Below, piece after piece: positions 7,148 through 15,815 of a DNA stretch of 34,319 nucleotides. Under the pieces are notes generated by a model. That model saw only the letters and a list, made by a program, of their open reading frames with translations. It made no database searches and was not told the origin of the DNA. Numbering within the stretch: position 1 is the first letter of the stretch; each line of letters begins with the position of its first letter. The stretch spans positions 16,091-50,409 of the forward strand of contig JAPNUJ010000006.1 in the NCBI GenBank assembly GCA_026627155.1, read 5' to 3'. A program made the translations under genes and the position numbers. The stretch is from Bacillota bacterium. GTDB taxonomy: Bacteria > Bacillota > Bacilli > Alicyclobacillales > SLC66.

Positions 7148-10069
7148 TCAGTTGCTGCTGGTCTGAACGGCAGCGGACAGATTGACCGTCACGCTCGACC
7201 CGTTGACGTAGTAGACCGGAAGACCACTCGAACCCGCTGGCAACTGGATCACTGGCGAGTTGGCGCCAGTCGCCGACAGACGGAACTGGCCGCCTTGATT
7301 GCCATCACTCATGACGAAGTTCTGCGCCGCATTGCCCCAAATCACCGGGTTCCCTTCCGCGTCCACAGGCCGCAAGAACAGTTCCACCGGCACGTTCGAC
7401 TGAACCGCGAGGGGGTTGGTCGACGTGACTTCCTGCCCGTTGCTGGTGAACAGTGCAGCACCCACCGCGTTGCCTGGCACGATTTGCATCGAGATCGAGC
7501 CCGTCAGGTTCTGACCGGGAACGCTCAAGTCCGTGGCCGTCACTTGCGCCTGGCCTGCCTGCGCCGCCGTCGCGTTAAATGTGAGGGTTCCGCTCGCCGG
7601 CAACACCGCCGTATAGACGTTCGGCTCGCCCGCGACCGCCGTCAGGCCAGTGGGGTTGATCAGACCCGGCGACAAGGTCACCTGCATCAGATCCCCGTTG
7701 GGGCTTGGGTTGCCGTAGGAGTCCGCCGGTGTGACTGTCAGCGTCACTGTGTCCCCTGCCTGCGCCGAAGTCGTGCTGTGCAGGTAGACCGGGTTATTGT
7801 TCGTGTAAGACGTGGTATCCTCAGCCGTCAGTTTCATCTGCGTCGGAACCGCGTTGACCATCTTGATCATCGCCGGCGTCACAGACACGCCGTTGCCGTT
7901 AACCTGATCAATCCCGACAGCCCAGGAGTCGCCCGGCATATGACTGCCGACAAAGGGCACACTGACCTGACCGTTGCTACCCGTGTTCAGCGTGAGAACG
8001 CCTGCCGTAGAGCCACCGAGTGTGGCCGTGTCCGAGCCGGATTTGGTCGCCACTGTGAACTGGACTGGCACGCCCGCCTCGGCAACCGGATTCCCGAAAG
8101 CGTCCTCGAGCTGCGCCACGATGTTGGTCGTGTTGCTCGTGTACGGCAAGTCGAGCTCCGTGCTCGGCGACGTAATGACGGCCTTGGCCGGTGCCCCTGG
8201 TACAATCGCGAAGGACACGTTGGCGGGCGTCAGATTGTCACTGGAAGTAACCTGTAAAGTGTAGTTCCCTTGCACCGTACCCGTCACAATCGCTTCGTTG
8301 CCTTGGATCGAGACGTTTGCAATGCTGCTGGAAACAGGCTGGTTGTTTTGCAGAATCGTCGCCTTAAAGCCGCTGTTGCTGTTGTCCGTCACGACGTTGC
8401 CGTTTTGATCCACCGCATAGAGGTCAAATACACCACCGGATGAACCCGCGACGATGCTGCTGCTTGAAGTCGGAGCCACGACCGCCTTCACAGCCACTGG
8501 ACTGCCGACGACGACCGACTGAATGGTCCCCGTCCCCGCTTGCAAGCCAGGGCCTGTCGCCGTGATCGTGATCGTGCCGTTTGCCCCTTGCTCCGAGGTC
8601 ACACTACCTTGTACGGCGGATGTCACCTGACCATCGCCGATATAAGCGGTTTGCGTCGGCGTCCCAGACGTAAAGGCCCCCGGTCCCGACACGGCGAGAT
8701 TGACCTGATACGTCCCCGTCAGCATCGGCTGCCCGGACTGATCCAACACTTGAACGGTAAACCCGTCCACCGTCGGTTGGTTGTTCTCCACCGTCGCGCT
8801 GGCCGGAACCACCTTGAGCGAGGTGGCGATCTGCTGCTGCTGCACGACCGTTGCCGTCGCCGACACGATGCTGTTGCCATTCATCAGCTCAGTGCCGCCC
8901 GTCGGGACGATGTCCGTGCCCGTAATCGTGTCCGTAACGCCGAGTTGACTCGTCGATTTGACCTGGATCGTCGCCACGCCGTTGACCACTGGAACACTGG
9001 TGACCGCGCCGACCAACGATCCGTTGGCGGCTACAAGCTGATTGTTCGTATCCGTGAACTCCATCGTACCGTTGAAGTTCGTGACCGGATTACCGTTCGA
9101 ATCGACGATCTGAGCAGTGATCGTATCCGTCGCCGTGCCGTCCGCCACGATGCTGGGACTCGCCGCAGACAACTTGACCCCAGCCGCAGCCCCTGCCACT
9201 GTGACGGTAAGCGGTGCGGATTGAATGCCATCCACAGTCGCCGTGATCTGATACGTTCCCGGCTGCGTGGCCACCAGCACGCCGGTCTGGCTGACAAATG
9301 CATTGGTGCTGTTCGTCGTGTACGTAATCGCGGACGTAGGCGTCACCGTGCTGCCGTTCGGCGCCTTAAGCGTCGCGGTCAACTGCTCACTGGTGTTGAC
9401 CGCCATCGCCGCGTTGCCCGACAAGGTGAGCGTGGTGCCAGCCGGTACCGTGACACCCTGAACTTTTTGCCAGATGTTGTACAAGACGACGGCTGCGCTC
9501 GCACGATCGAGGTAAATCTGATTCTCCGTCGACGGGATGCCGTCGAACAAGCCAATCGACTTGGTATACTCCAGCGGCGACATGTGCATGCTGGTTAACG
9601 TCGACTGTTGCAACTTGCCGGCCGACTCCATCGCCGCCACGTAGAACGACGCCGCATCGCCCCATGATGCCTGATAGTTTTCGTTAAAGTCCCCACCCAA
9701 GCGGACGTTGATCCAGTACGGCTTGATCCAGCCCGCTGCTTCAGCCGCGCCAACGTAGTTGTAATCCCAGTTGCGCGGTGGGATGTCGCGGAAGAACTGT
9801 TGATGCGCGATAGGCGCGACATGGGTCTCGGCGCGAACGACGTTCAGAAAATAGGCAAGAAACTGCCCACGGGAGATAATCTGGTTCGGTTTGAACTGCC
9901 CGTCACTGTACCCGTGGATAAAGCCCTGATCGGAAAGACTGATGATATCCTGCGCCGCGAAGTTTCCGCTGATGTCGGTATAGGTCACGTTGGTATCCGC
10001 AAAAGCCGCAGGTGCCAGGGCGCTCACTACAAGTGCTGCTGCTGCAATGCCTGTGATGGTGCGCTTCAT
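7148..10069 (-). CDS. S-layer protein with SLH domains and Ig-like repeats
   Basis: A 973-residue secreted surface protein. A signal peptide ends at AFA-D25. Residues about 26-205 hold three SLH-type units (YTDISGNFAAQDIISLSDQGFIHGY, FFRDIPPRNW.., and a divergent third ending DRASAAVVLYNIWQ), which in this family bind pyruvylated secondary wall polymer. The rest is a chain of Ig-like beta domains, with repeated hallmarks such as VDSNGNPVTNFNGTMEF, LEDAFGNPVAEAGVPVQF and PADSYGNPSPNGD (bacterial Ig-like 1/invasin type). No cysteine is visible and charged residues are few, as in exposed surface proteins of acid-tolerant organisms. The ATG at 10069 has AAGGGGG seven bases upstream. It is monocistronic with a strong terminator. 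Likely the main S-layer subunit or a major surface protein; which of the two is not shown by sequence. Confidence 0.88.
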   Translation of the reverse strand: MKRTITGIAAAALVVSALAPAAFADTNVTYTDISGNFAAQDIISLSDQGFIHGYSDGQFKPNQIISRGQFLAYFLNVVRAETHVAPIAHQQFFRDIPPRNWDYNYVGAAEAAGWIKPYWINVRLGGDFNENYQASWGDAASFYVAAMESAGKLQQSTLTSMHMSPLEYTKSIGLFDGIPSTENQIYLDRASAAVVLYNIWQKVQGVTVPAGTTLTLSGNAAMAVNTSEQLTATLKAPNGSTVTPTSAITYTTNSTNAFVSQTGVLVATQPGTYQITATVDGIQSAPLTVTVAGAAAGVKLSAASPSIVADGTATDTITAQIVDSNGNPVTNFNGTMEFTDTNNQLVAANGSLVGAVTSVPVVNGVATIQVKSTSQLGVTDTITGTDIVPTGGTELMNGNSIVSATATVVQQQQIATSLKVVPASATVENNQPTVDGFTVQVLDQSGQPMLTGTYQVNLAVSGPGAFTSGTPTQTAYIGDGQVTSAVQGSVTSEQGANGTITITATGPGLQAGTGTIQSVVVGSPVAVKAVVAPTSSSSIVAGSSGGVFDLYAVDQNGNVVTDNSNSGFKATILQNNQPVSSSIANVSIQGNEAIVTGTVQGNYTLQVTSSDNLTPANVSFAIVPGAPAKAVITSPSTELDLPYTSNTTNIVAQLEDAFGNPVAEAGVPVQFTVATKSGSDTATLGGSTAGVLTLNTGSNGQVSVPFVGSHMPGDSWAVGIDQVNGNGVSVTPAMIKMVNAVPTQMKLTAEDTTSYTNNNPVYLHSTTSAQAGDTVTLTVTPADSYGNPSPNGDLMQVTLSPGLINPTGLTAVAGEPNVYTAVLPASGTLTFNATAAQAGQAQVTATDLSVPGQNLTGSISMQIVPGNAVGAALFTSNGQEVTSTNPLAVQSNVPVELFLRPVDAEGNPVIWGNAAQNFVMSDGNQGGQFRLSATGANSPVIQLPAGSSGLPVYYVNGSSVTVNLSAAVQTSSN

Positions 10070-10138
10070 TCTGGTTCCCCCTTAGAGTTTGGCGCGCCGT
10101 GTGGCCGCCGTATGAGTCTCGCGTTGTCCTGCTAGGTC

Positions 10139-10218
10139 ATCATAGCAGAATCCAAGCGAACTACTACAGGTAATTCGACGCACGCGAGCCATTTATGACT
10201 GTACCGAAATCATGTCAA
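10139..10218 (-). promoter_or_regulatory. Two candidate promoters for the S-layer gene
   Basis: On the minus strand an upstream candidate has a perfect TTGACA (10213-10218) with a weak -10 TAAATG (10190-10195) 17 bp away. A second has an extended -10, TGC-TATGAT (10139-10147), without a clear -35. The leader would be about 65-115 nt. The whole 330-bp spacer 10070-10399 holds no gene; its other feature is the inverted repeat at 10297-10343. Confidence 0.45.
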
Positions 10219-10296
10219 TTCTCAGCGAACATCTATACTGACGCACCCCGAGGCCGTTTGGTTACATCGACAGGGTAAACTGCCCTTGGAACGCAG

Positions 10297-10343
10297 ACCG
10301 GGATTTCCCGCGCCCTGACTAGGCTGCAGCGAGAAATCCCGGT
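10297..10343 (-). terminator. Inverted repeat after the mannose-1-phosphate guanylyltransferase gene
   Basis: Arms ACCGGGATTTC (10297-10307) and its complement (10333-10343) form an 11-bp stem; the loop can pair further (GCC with GGC). It lies about 55 bp past the stop of the minus-strand gene. There is no T-tract on either strand, so it may be a weak terminator or an RNA 3'-end stabiliser. Confidence 0.45.
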
Positions 10344-10399
10344 GGTGCATGATCCACATCATGGTGGTTCACGGAAAATTTATGAAAATAGTGTGAACG

Positions 10400-11770
10400 T
10401 CAGGAGAGCACCGCACAGTGCGCCACGATCTCGTCCCAGTTCTCGAACCGTCGCACGATATCCTCTTCATCCAGACTGAGACCGCGCTGCACTTCGACGA
10501 AGACCAAGTGGTCATGGGCCCTGACCGCGTGCCACATCCCCGCAAAGACCTGCACCACGTCGCCCGGTTGCAACTCTGTCATGCGGTTGTTGAGGATCAA
10601 ATCGCCTGACCCTTCGACCACCGTCCACATCTCGGTGCGCCGCGCATGCTGCTGATAGCTGAGATTCTTGCCCGAAAAAAGCTCCACGTTGCGCACGAGA
10701 ACCTCCGTGCCATCCGCCAGCCGACTGTAGTCAAACACCCGATAGTTACCCCAGTAGCGTTCCTCATACATCGGCCGGCCGGAAAACGGCTTGACCACAT
10801 CCTTTAGCGCCGACGTGTACCCTTTCTCCGCAACCAGCACGCCGTCCGGCGATGCGACCACGACAGCGTTTTTCAGGCCCATCGTCACGACAGGTATACT
10901 CAGTTCATTAATAACATGCGTGTCCTCGCAATCCACCGCCGTCCCAATCCCGGCAAACGGATGCTCCATCTCCTCCGACAGCGTCTCCCACGTACCGAGG
11001 TCTTTCCATGTTCCCGAGTACGCGATCGCCACGATCTTGGCGGCCTGCTCGACGACCTCATAGTCAAAACTCCGTGCGGGCAACGATCCATAGGCGTCGA
11101 GGATCCCCGAATAGGTCCAAGGCAACCCCCGTCCCTGTAAAATCGAGCGCAGGTAGCCTAAACGGAAACAGAAAACCCCGCAGTTCCAGAGCGCGCCTTC
11201 CCCCAACAACTGCTCCGCAAGTTCGATAGGCGGTTTCTCAACAAAGGCCGCGACGTTCAAAACACCGCTGGCGCCTCCATCATCGCGTCCCACGCGGAGG
11301 TAGCCGAACTTACTCGTCGCAAACTCCGGCCTCACCCCGAGCAGCGCCATCTCCGCATCCGAATCCGCCAGAGCCCGCTCGAGCGCCACGATCGCCTGAA
11401 AGTAGGCCTCTTCGACATAGGGATCGACGGGCAAGATCGCCACCACCTCGTCATCCGGCGCACCGACCACATCCAGCAAGTAGGCAGAAATCAAGGCGAC
11501 GGCAGGAAATGTGTCACGACGCTCCGGTTCGACGATGACCGGTACGTCGCCCAGTTGAGACTCGATGATATCCACCTGTGCCCGCGACGTGCAGATGAAA
11601 GACTGATCGGCGAGTCCCAGTGACTCCATCTGCCGCCATACCCGCTGGACCATCGACATGGCCCGCCCCTGCTCACTTGGCAACACCTTGAGAAACTGCT
11701 TGGACCGTGCGTCGTTCGAGAGCGGCCACAACCGTTTCCCGGATCCACCCGACAAAAGCACAAGTTTCAT
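10400..11770 (-). CDS. manC: Mannose-1-phosphate guanylyltransferase / mannose-6-phosphate isomerase, type II
   Basis: A 456-residue cytosolic enzyme with two parts. The N-terminal nucleotidyltransferase has the signature GGSGKRLWPLS (residues 8-18), the metal-site region ILPVDPY (112-118) and the active-site FVEKP (176-180). The C-terminal cupin, about residues 340-445, carries H375, E380 and the GDVVQVFAGMWH segment of type II phosphomannose isomerase domains. It makes GDP-mannose from mannose-1-phosphate and GTP, and full-length members often also interconvert fructose-6-P and mannose-6-P. ATG at 11770 with GAGGA upstream. Its position next to the S-layer gene suggests supply of GDP-mannose for surface glycans, but the two have separate promoters. 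Family call is secure; isomerase activity is inferred from length. Confidence 0.93.
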   Translation of the reverse strand: MKLVLLSGGSGKRLWPLSNDARSKQFLKVLPSEQGRAMSMVQRVWRQMESLGLADQSFICTSRAQVDIIESQLGDVPVIVEPERRDTFPAVALISAYLLDVVGAPDDEVVAILPVDPYVEEAYFQAIVALERALADSDAEMALLGVRPEFATSKFGYLRVGRDDGGASGVLNVAAFVEKPPIELAEQLLGEGALWNCGVFCFRLGYLRSILQGRGLPWTYSGILDAYGSLPARSFDYEVVEQAAKIVAIAYSGTWKDLGTWETLSEEMEHPFAGIGTAVDCEDTHVINELSIPVVTMGLKNAVVVASPDGVLVAEKGYTSALKDVVKPFSGRPMYEERYWGNYRVFDYSRLADGTEVLVRNVELFSGKNLSYQQHARRTEMWTVVEGSGDLILNNRMTELQPGDVVQVFAGMWHAVRAHDHLVFVEVQRGLSLDEEDIVRRFENWDEIVAHCAVLS

Positions 11771-11803
11771 ATAAGATTCCTCGATTCATAGACGGATTGA
11801 CTC

Positions 11804-11812
11804 TCTATAGCA
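11804..11812 (-). promoter_or_regulatory. Extended -10 promoter for manC
   Basis: On the minus strand TGC-TATAGA forms an extended -10 element about 34 bp upstream of the ATG at 11770. A perfect TATAAT further up (near 11850) has no matching -35. Confidence 0.35.
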
Positions 11813-11950
11813 AATAAAGCCTTACCGTGAGATGGATTATGTCTATTATAATCCGTCCTAGCCTGCGGCGCCAGAGCGGACAGCCATTCCACTCTATTGT
11901 CAATGCCATCCAAGCTTGTAACAACACTCTGAAAAGTTCGCGAAATCAGA

Positions 11951-11979
11951 TTGACTACCTTTTGATTAGTTGATATTAT
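11951..11979 (+). promoter_or_regulatory. Promoter of ABC import set 1
   Basis: TTGACT (11951-11956) and TATTAT (11974-11979) are 17 bp apart, giving a leader of about 105 nt before the GTG at 12092. The 321-bp spacer 11771-12091 holds only this, the manC promoter and a short direct repeat (CGAAACATTC/CGAAACACTT, about 11980-12001) at the expected transcription start, possibly an operator. Confidence 0.6.
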
Positions 11980-12091
11980 CGAAACATTCCCGAAACACTT
12001 CTGACATACTAGGGGCATCTGACGGTAGAGAAATTGCCGCAAAACTCCCGTTTTCCGTTATAGACATTTACTTGCGGGGGTTGATATCGAA

Positions 12092-13045
12092 GTGGCCATG
12101 TACATTCTTCGTCGCTTGTTGCAGGCAGTCCCCGTGTTGTTGGGCATCTCCCTTCTGCTCTTTTTCATGATGCACTCCATTCCTGGTGGGCCGCTCGCCA
12201 TGTACGCCCACGAACCCGGCATGACCAAGCAACTCATGGCCCAACTTAGCGCCAATCTCGGTCTGAACAAACCGCTATGGCAGCAGTACGTCGACTGGCT
12301 CGGCGGTGCCTTGCAGGGCAACTTCGGCTACTCGTACTCGTATGGGATCCCTGCTGCGCAGATGGTGTTGCAGCGCATGCCGGCAACCCTTGAACTCATG
12401 ATCTCTGCCTTTGTCATCGCCGTGATCCTGTCGTTCATCATCGGTGTGATCAGCGCTGTCAAGCAGTATTCGATCTGGGACTACTGCATGACCATCCTCA
12501 GCTACTTTGGGGTCGCGATGCCGACGTTCTGGCTCGGCCTCATGGTGCTCGTCCTGTTCGCGGTGGACCTGCACTGGTTTCCTGCCGGCGGCATCTCATC
12601 GCCCGGAATCCCATTCTCCCTTGGGGATCGAATCTCGCACGCCGTTCTTCCTGTCTCCATCCTGGCGCTCTATCTGATCGCCCACGAAAGTCGTTACGTG
12701 CGCTCCTCCATGCTCGAGGTACTCGGTGCCGACTACATCCGCACCGCCCGGGCCAAAGGGCTTTTGAGACGCACGATTACGTGGCGTCACGCACTGCGAA
12801 ACGCCCTGTTGCCCGTCGTCACCGTCATGGTCATGGACGGCGCCTACCTGTTCGGCGGAGCGCTGATTACAGAAACCATCTTTTCCTGGCCTGGCATGGG
12901 ACGCCTCTTCATCCAGGCCATCTCTCAAGACGACTATCCCGTCATCATGGTGGAGATCACGATGCTGTCCGTCATCATCGTCCTCGCCAATATCGTCTCG
13001 GACGTGCTCTACGCGGTCCTTGATCCGCGTGTCAAGCTAGGATAA
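12092..13045 (+). CDS. Dipeptide/oligopeptide ABC transporter permease, DppB type (set 1)
   Basis: A 317-residue inner membrane permease of normal family length. It opens with the typical MYILRRLLQAVPVLLGISLLLFFMM first membrane segment, followed by five more helices. The EAA loop that contacts the ATPase is RTARAKGLLRRTITWRHALRNALLP, and the end is the usual DPRVKLG. The start is GTG at 12092 or ATG at 12098; GGGGG lies 11 bases before the GTG. It leads an operon with a DppC-type permease 19 bp on, a solute-binding protein and an M20 amidohydrolase. No ATPase gene follows. The substrate is probably peptide, inferred from the paired hydrolase, but nickel, glutathione and sugar systems share this fold. 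Confidence 0.9.
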   Translation: MAMYILRRLLQAVPVLLGISLLLFFMMHSIPGGPLAMYAHEPGMTKQLMAQLSANLGLNKPLWQQYVDWLGGALQGNFGYSYSYGIPAAQMVLQRMPATLELMISAFVIAVILSFIIGVISAVKQYSIWDYCMTILSYFGVAMPTFWLGLMVLVLFAVDLHWFPAGGISSPGIPFSLGDRISHAVLPVSILALYLIAHESRYVRSSMLEVLGADYIRTARAKGLLRRTITWRHALRNALLPVVTVMVMDGAYLFGGALITETIFSWPGMGRLFIQAISQDDYPVIMVEITMLSVIIVLANIVSDVLYAVLDPRVKLG

Positions 13046-13064
13046 CGAAGGAGGAACAGCGACC

Positions 13065-13964
13065 ATGGCACTGGCCACGCAACCACTGGGCATTCGCCCC
13101 GCCGTTCCCGCAACATCGCAACGTGCGCGCATGTTCAAGCGGATCTTTCACAAGCCGATCACCGTGATCGCCACAGCGTTCTTGATTCTCGTTGCGCTCT
13201 CGGCCATCTTTGCGCCGTGGATCGCGCCCTTTCAACTGAATACCCCGGACCTGAGCTCGATGCTGGCCCCCCCATCCGCCACCCACTGGATGGGGACAGA
13301 CGACGTCGGCATCGATTTGTTCACCGAAGTCCTCTACGGGGGGCGAATCTCGCTAATGATCGGTCTGTCGTCCGCGATCATTGCCGTGGTCATCGGCGGC
13401 ACGATCGGATCGGTCGCCGGGTACTTTGGCGGGTGGGTCGACGCCGTGCTCATGCGCATCACCGATGTAGGGCTTTCCGTACCGCTACTGTTCGTCATCC
13501 TCGGTCTGACCGCGATTCTCGGCCCGAGCCCGACGACGATCATCGAGGTCATCTCGTTGACATCGTGGATGTATCCCGCGCGCATCATCCGCAGCCGCTT
13601 TTTAACCTTGAAGTCTCTCGACTTCGTGTTGGCAGCACGCACGATCGGGGTCCGCGCTTCACGAATCATCTTCTCCCACGTGCTTCCGAACGCCGTTGCA
13701 CCGCTGATCGTCAACACCACACTGCTGGTGGGTCAAGCGATCGTCCTAGAGTCCGTGATGAGCTTTCTCGGCGCTGGCATCCAGCCGCCCAACATTTCTT
13801 GGGGCTTTTTGCTGAACCAAGCGCAAGGGTACCTGACCAATGCCCCTTGGCTGGCCATCTTCCCCGGACTCATGATCTTTCTCGTCGTCCTTTGCGTCAA
13901 CGTCTTGGGCGATGCGATCCGCGACGCCTTTGACGCCAGCTTTTCGGCTGAAGGGGGGCGGTAG
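13065..13964 (+). CDS. Dipeptide/oligopeptide ABC transporter permease, DppC type (set 1)
   Basis: A 299-residue inner membrane permease. Residues 1-22 form the cytosolic tail, followed by an N-terminal DppC-type first helix (ITVIATAFLILVALSAIFAPWI). The WMGTDDVGIDLFTEVLYGGRISL signature of DppC/OppC proteins is present, and the EAA loop is AARTIGVRASRIIFSHVLPNAVAP. Five further helices follow. The ATG at 13065 has a consensus GGAGG. It lies 19 bp behind the DppB-type gene, with which it would form the heterodimeric channel. The 73-bp gap to the binding-protein gene contains no terminator. Confidence 0.9.
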   Translation: MALATQPLGIRPAVPATSQRARMFKRIFHKPITVIATAFLILVALSAIFAPWIAPFQLNTPDLSSMLAPPSATHWMGTDDVGIDLFTEVLYGGRISLMIGLSSAIIAVVIGGTIGSVAGYFGGWVDAVLMRITDVGLSVPLLFVILGLTAILGPSPTTIIEVISLTSWMYPARIIRSRFLTLKSLDFVLAARTIGVRASRIIFSHVLPNAVAPLIVNTTLLVGQAIVLESVMSFLGAGIQPPNISWGFLLNQAQGYLTNAPWLAIFPGLMIFLVVLCVNVLGDAIRDAFDASFSAEGGR

Positions 13965-14037
13965 CCGCCGACAGCCTTCAGGCCGCTTGCGACAGCTCAT
14001 ACACGCAGACATACACATTCATGAGGGGGAAACTAGA

Positions 14038-15666
14038 TTGAAGAAATCCCGTTTTGCACTCGGCTTGGCCTCATCGCTCGCCTCTGTGTCACTACTCCTG
14101 GGAGCCAATGCGTTCTCGATTCCGGCTCAAGCTGCGACGGCAGGAAGCGGTATCGTCATCGACGGCCTGTTCGAGGAGCCGGGCAACTTGAATCCGATCC
14201 TCGGTCCGGACGAAACCTTTTCCAGCATCGTGGAAACCAGCATCTTCCGCAACCTGTTCATGGTCAGCCCAACCAACCAGTTGCTTCCGGACCTGGCCAC
14301 CGTCGTTCCGACAACGGCCAACGGCGGGATCTCGAAGAACGGTCTGACCTACACCTTCCACATCAAGCCATCAGCCAAATGGTCGAACGGCCAGCCTGTA
14401 ACCTCCAAAGACGTCTGGATCACCTGGAAGATGATCACGAGTCCGGAAGTCAACGCCGTCTCCAAGCTCGGTTGGACCGACGTGACCTCCTTAGACATCG
14501 TAAACGCAAAGACTTTCACAGTCCATCTCAAAGTGCCTGACGGCGCCTTCCTCGACAACTGCTTCTCGGGCAACCTGCCTGGCATTATCCCCTACAGCGT
14601 ATTTGGCAAAATGTCGCCGAAAGACGTCAACACCGCTTCATTTAACCATGCGCCACAGGTGAGCGACGGTCCCTTCATGTTCAAGTCGTGGGATCCGGGC
14701 GCGGCCATCACTGTGGTGGACAACCCCTATTGGTATGGGCCAAAGCCGAAGTCGTCCGAGATTCTGTTCAAGATCATCCCCAATCAGGATACCCTCTTGA
14801 CGAACGCGCAGGCGCACGCCATCAACGTGTGGTACTTTGACCCGGTCGAGGACGTTGGCGAGTTGAACGCGATCTCCGGCGCACACGTCTACTTTGCCAA
14901 TCAGCCCGCATTTGAGATGGCCGTGGTCAATCTGCGGGATCCAAATCTCGCCGACGTCCGCGTCCGCGAAGCGCTCGAGATGGCAATCAATCGCCAAGCG
15001 ATCGTCCAACAGATCTGGAAGGGGCACGCAACGCTCCTGGCAGCTGATCAACCACCGATGGCTTGGTCGAGTGACCCGGCATTGAAGCCATACCCCTATA
15101 ACCCGGTCGAAGCCAAGAAGCTGCTCGCAGAAGCTGGCTGGAAGATGGGTTCCAACGGGTACCTCCAGAAAGACGGCAAGACGTTCAACCTGATCTACGC
15201 CACCACAGCGGGCAATGCCTACCGTGAGGCAACCGAGCAATTGGTCCTGTATTGGCTCAAGCAAGTCGGCATTCAGGTCACGATTCAGAACTACCCGGCC
15301 AACGAGTACTTCGGGTCCGTCCTCCCATCTGGAAAAGGTTGGGACCTAGGTGAATTCCAATATGGAGATGGCACCGATCCGACGTTTGGTCCATTCCAAC
15401 TGTTCACCTCGGCGGGGTCACAGGACTTCGGGGACTTCAACAACCCGACCGTCGACAAGCTCTTCAGCCAAGAGTCGGTCCTGAGCTCGCAAGCTGCACG
15501 GGCGCCCATGATGCAAAAAATCGAGCAGATCTTCCACGCGCAGTTGCCGGCCCTGTGGTACTATGCGCCGCAGCAAATCGATACTACGATCAACATGACG
15601 GGCTACACGCCCGATCCGTGGAGCGTTGACACGTGGAACTGCTGGAACTGGGCCGTGACGAAGTAG
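14038..15666 (+). CDS. ABC transporter solute-binding protein, family 5 (set 1)
   Basis: A 542-residue exported peptide-binding protein (DppA/OppA/SBP_bac_5 family). The start is TTG at 14038, with GAGGGGG seven bases upstream; the frame is open further up to 13912 but that part overlaps the permease gene and lacks a signal peptide start. The signal peptide MKKSRFALGLASSLASVSLLLG ends at AQA and has no lipobox cysteine. The family pattern is clear: NLNPILGPDETF.., LTYTFHIKPSAKWSNGQPVTSKDVWITWKMI, DVRVREALEMAINRQAIV, PYPYNPVEAKKLLAEAGW. It is the third gene of set 1. The ligand cannot be deduced; peptides are likely given the M20 hydrolase downstream. Confidence 0.88.
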   Translation: MKKSRFALGLASSLASVSLLLGANAFSIPAQAATAGSGIVIDGLFEEPGNLNPILGPDETFSSIVETSIFRNLFMVSPTNQLLPDLATVVPTTANGGISKNGLTYTFHIKPSAKWSNGQPVTSKDVWITWKMITSPEVNAVSKLGWTDVTSLDIVNAKTFTVHLKVPDGAFLDNCFSGNLPGIIPYSVFGKMSPKDVNTASFNHAPQVSDGPFMFKSWDPGAAITVVDNPYWYGPKPKSSEILFKIIPNQDTLLTNAQAHAINVWYFDPVEDVGELNAISGAHVYFANQPAFEMAVVNLRDPNLADVRVREALEMAINRQAIVQQIWKGHATLLAADQPPMAWSSDPALKPYPYNPVEAKKLLAEAGWKMGSNGYLQKDGKTFNLIYATTAGNAYREATEQLVLYWLKQVGIQVTIQNYPANEYFGSVLPSGKGWDLGEFQYGDGTDPTFGPFQLFTSAGSQDFGDFNNPTVDKLFSQESVLSSQAARAPMMQKIEQIFHAQLPALWYYAPQQIDTTINMTGYTPDPWSVDTWNCWNWAVTK

Positions 15667-15745
15667 TCCAGACCTGAGGGCATCCACGCTGAATCCAAGG
15701 CAATGGCGCCACTCGGACGACATGGCATGAACGACGGGCAAGGCA

Positions 15746-15789
15746 GCGGGAGGGTTCGCCGGGATCATTTCCGTGTCGGACCCTCCCGC
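15746..15789 (+). terminator. Inverted repeat between the binding protein and M20 hydrolase genes
   Basis: A 10-bp perfect stem (GCGGGAGGGT at 15746-15755, complement at 15780-15789) with a 24-nt loop and no T-tract. It may attenuate read-through into the hydrolase or protect the upstream mRNA. Confidence 0.45.
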
Positions 15790-15815
15790 TTACTGTGAAA
15801 GGGGCGTACCGGACC

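Noticed and set aside
7295-8257. 320-residue open frame opposite the S-layer gene
   Set aside because: Its Arg/His-rich translation is typical of the complement of GC-rich beta-domain coding sequence; no ribosome site, and the opposite strand is clearly coding. The 352-codon frame at 8540-9598 is rejected for the same reason.
10297-10343. Strong rho-independent terminator for manC
   Set aside because: The stem is good but no T-tract follows on either strand, so it is kept only as a low-confidence inverted repeat.
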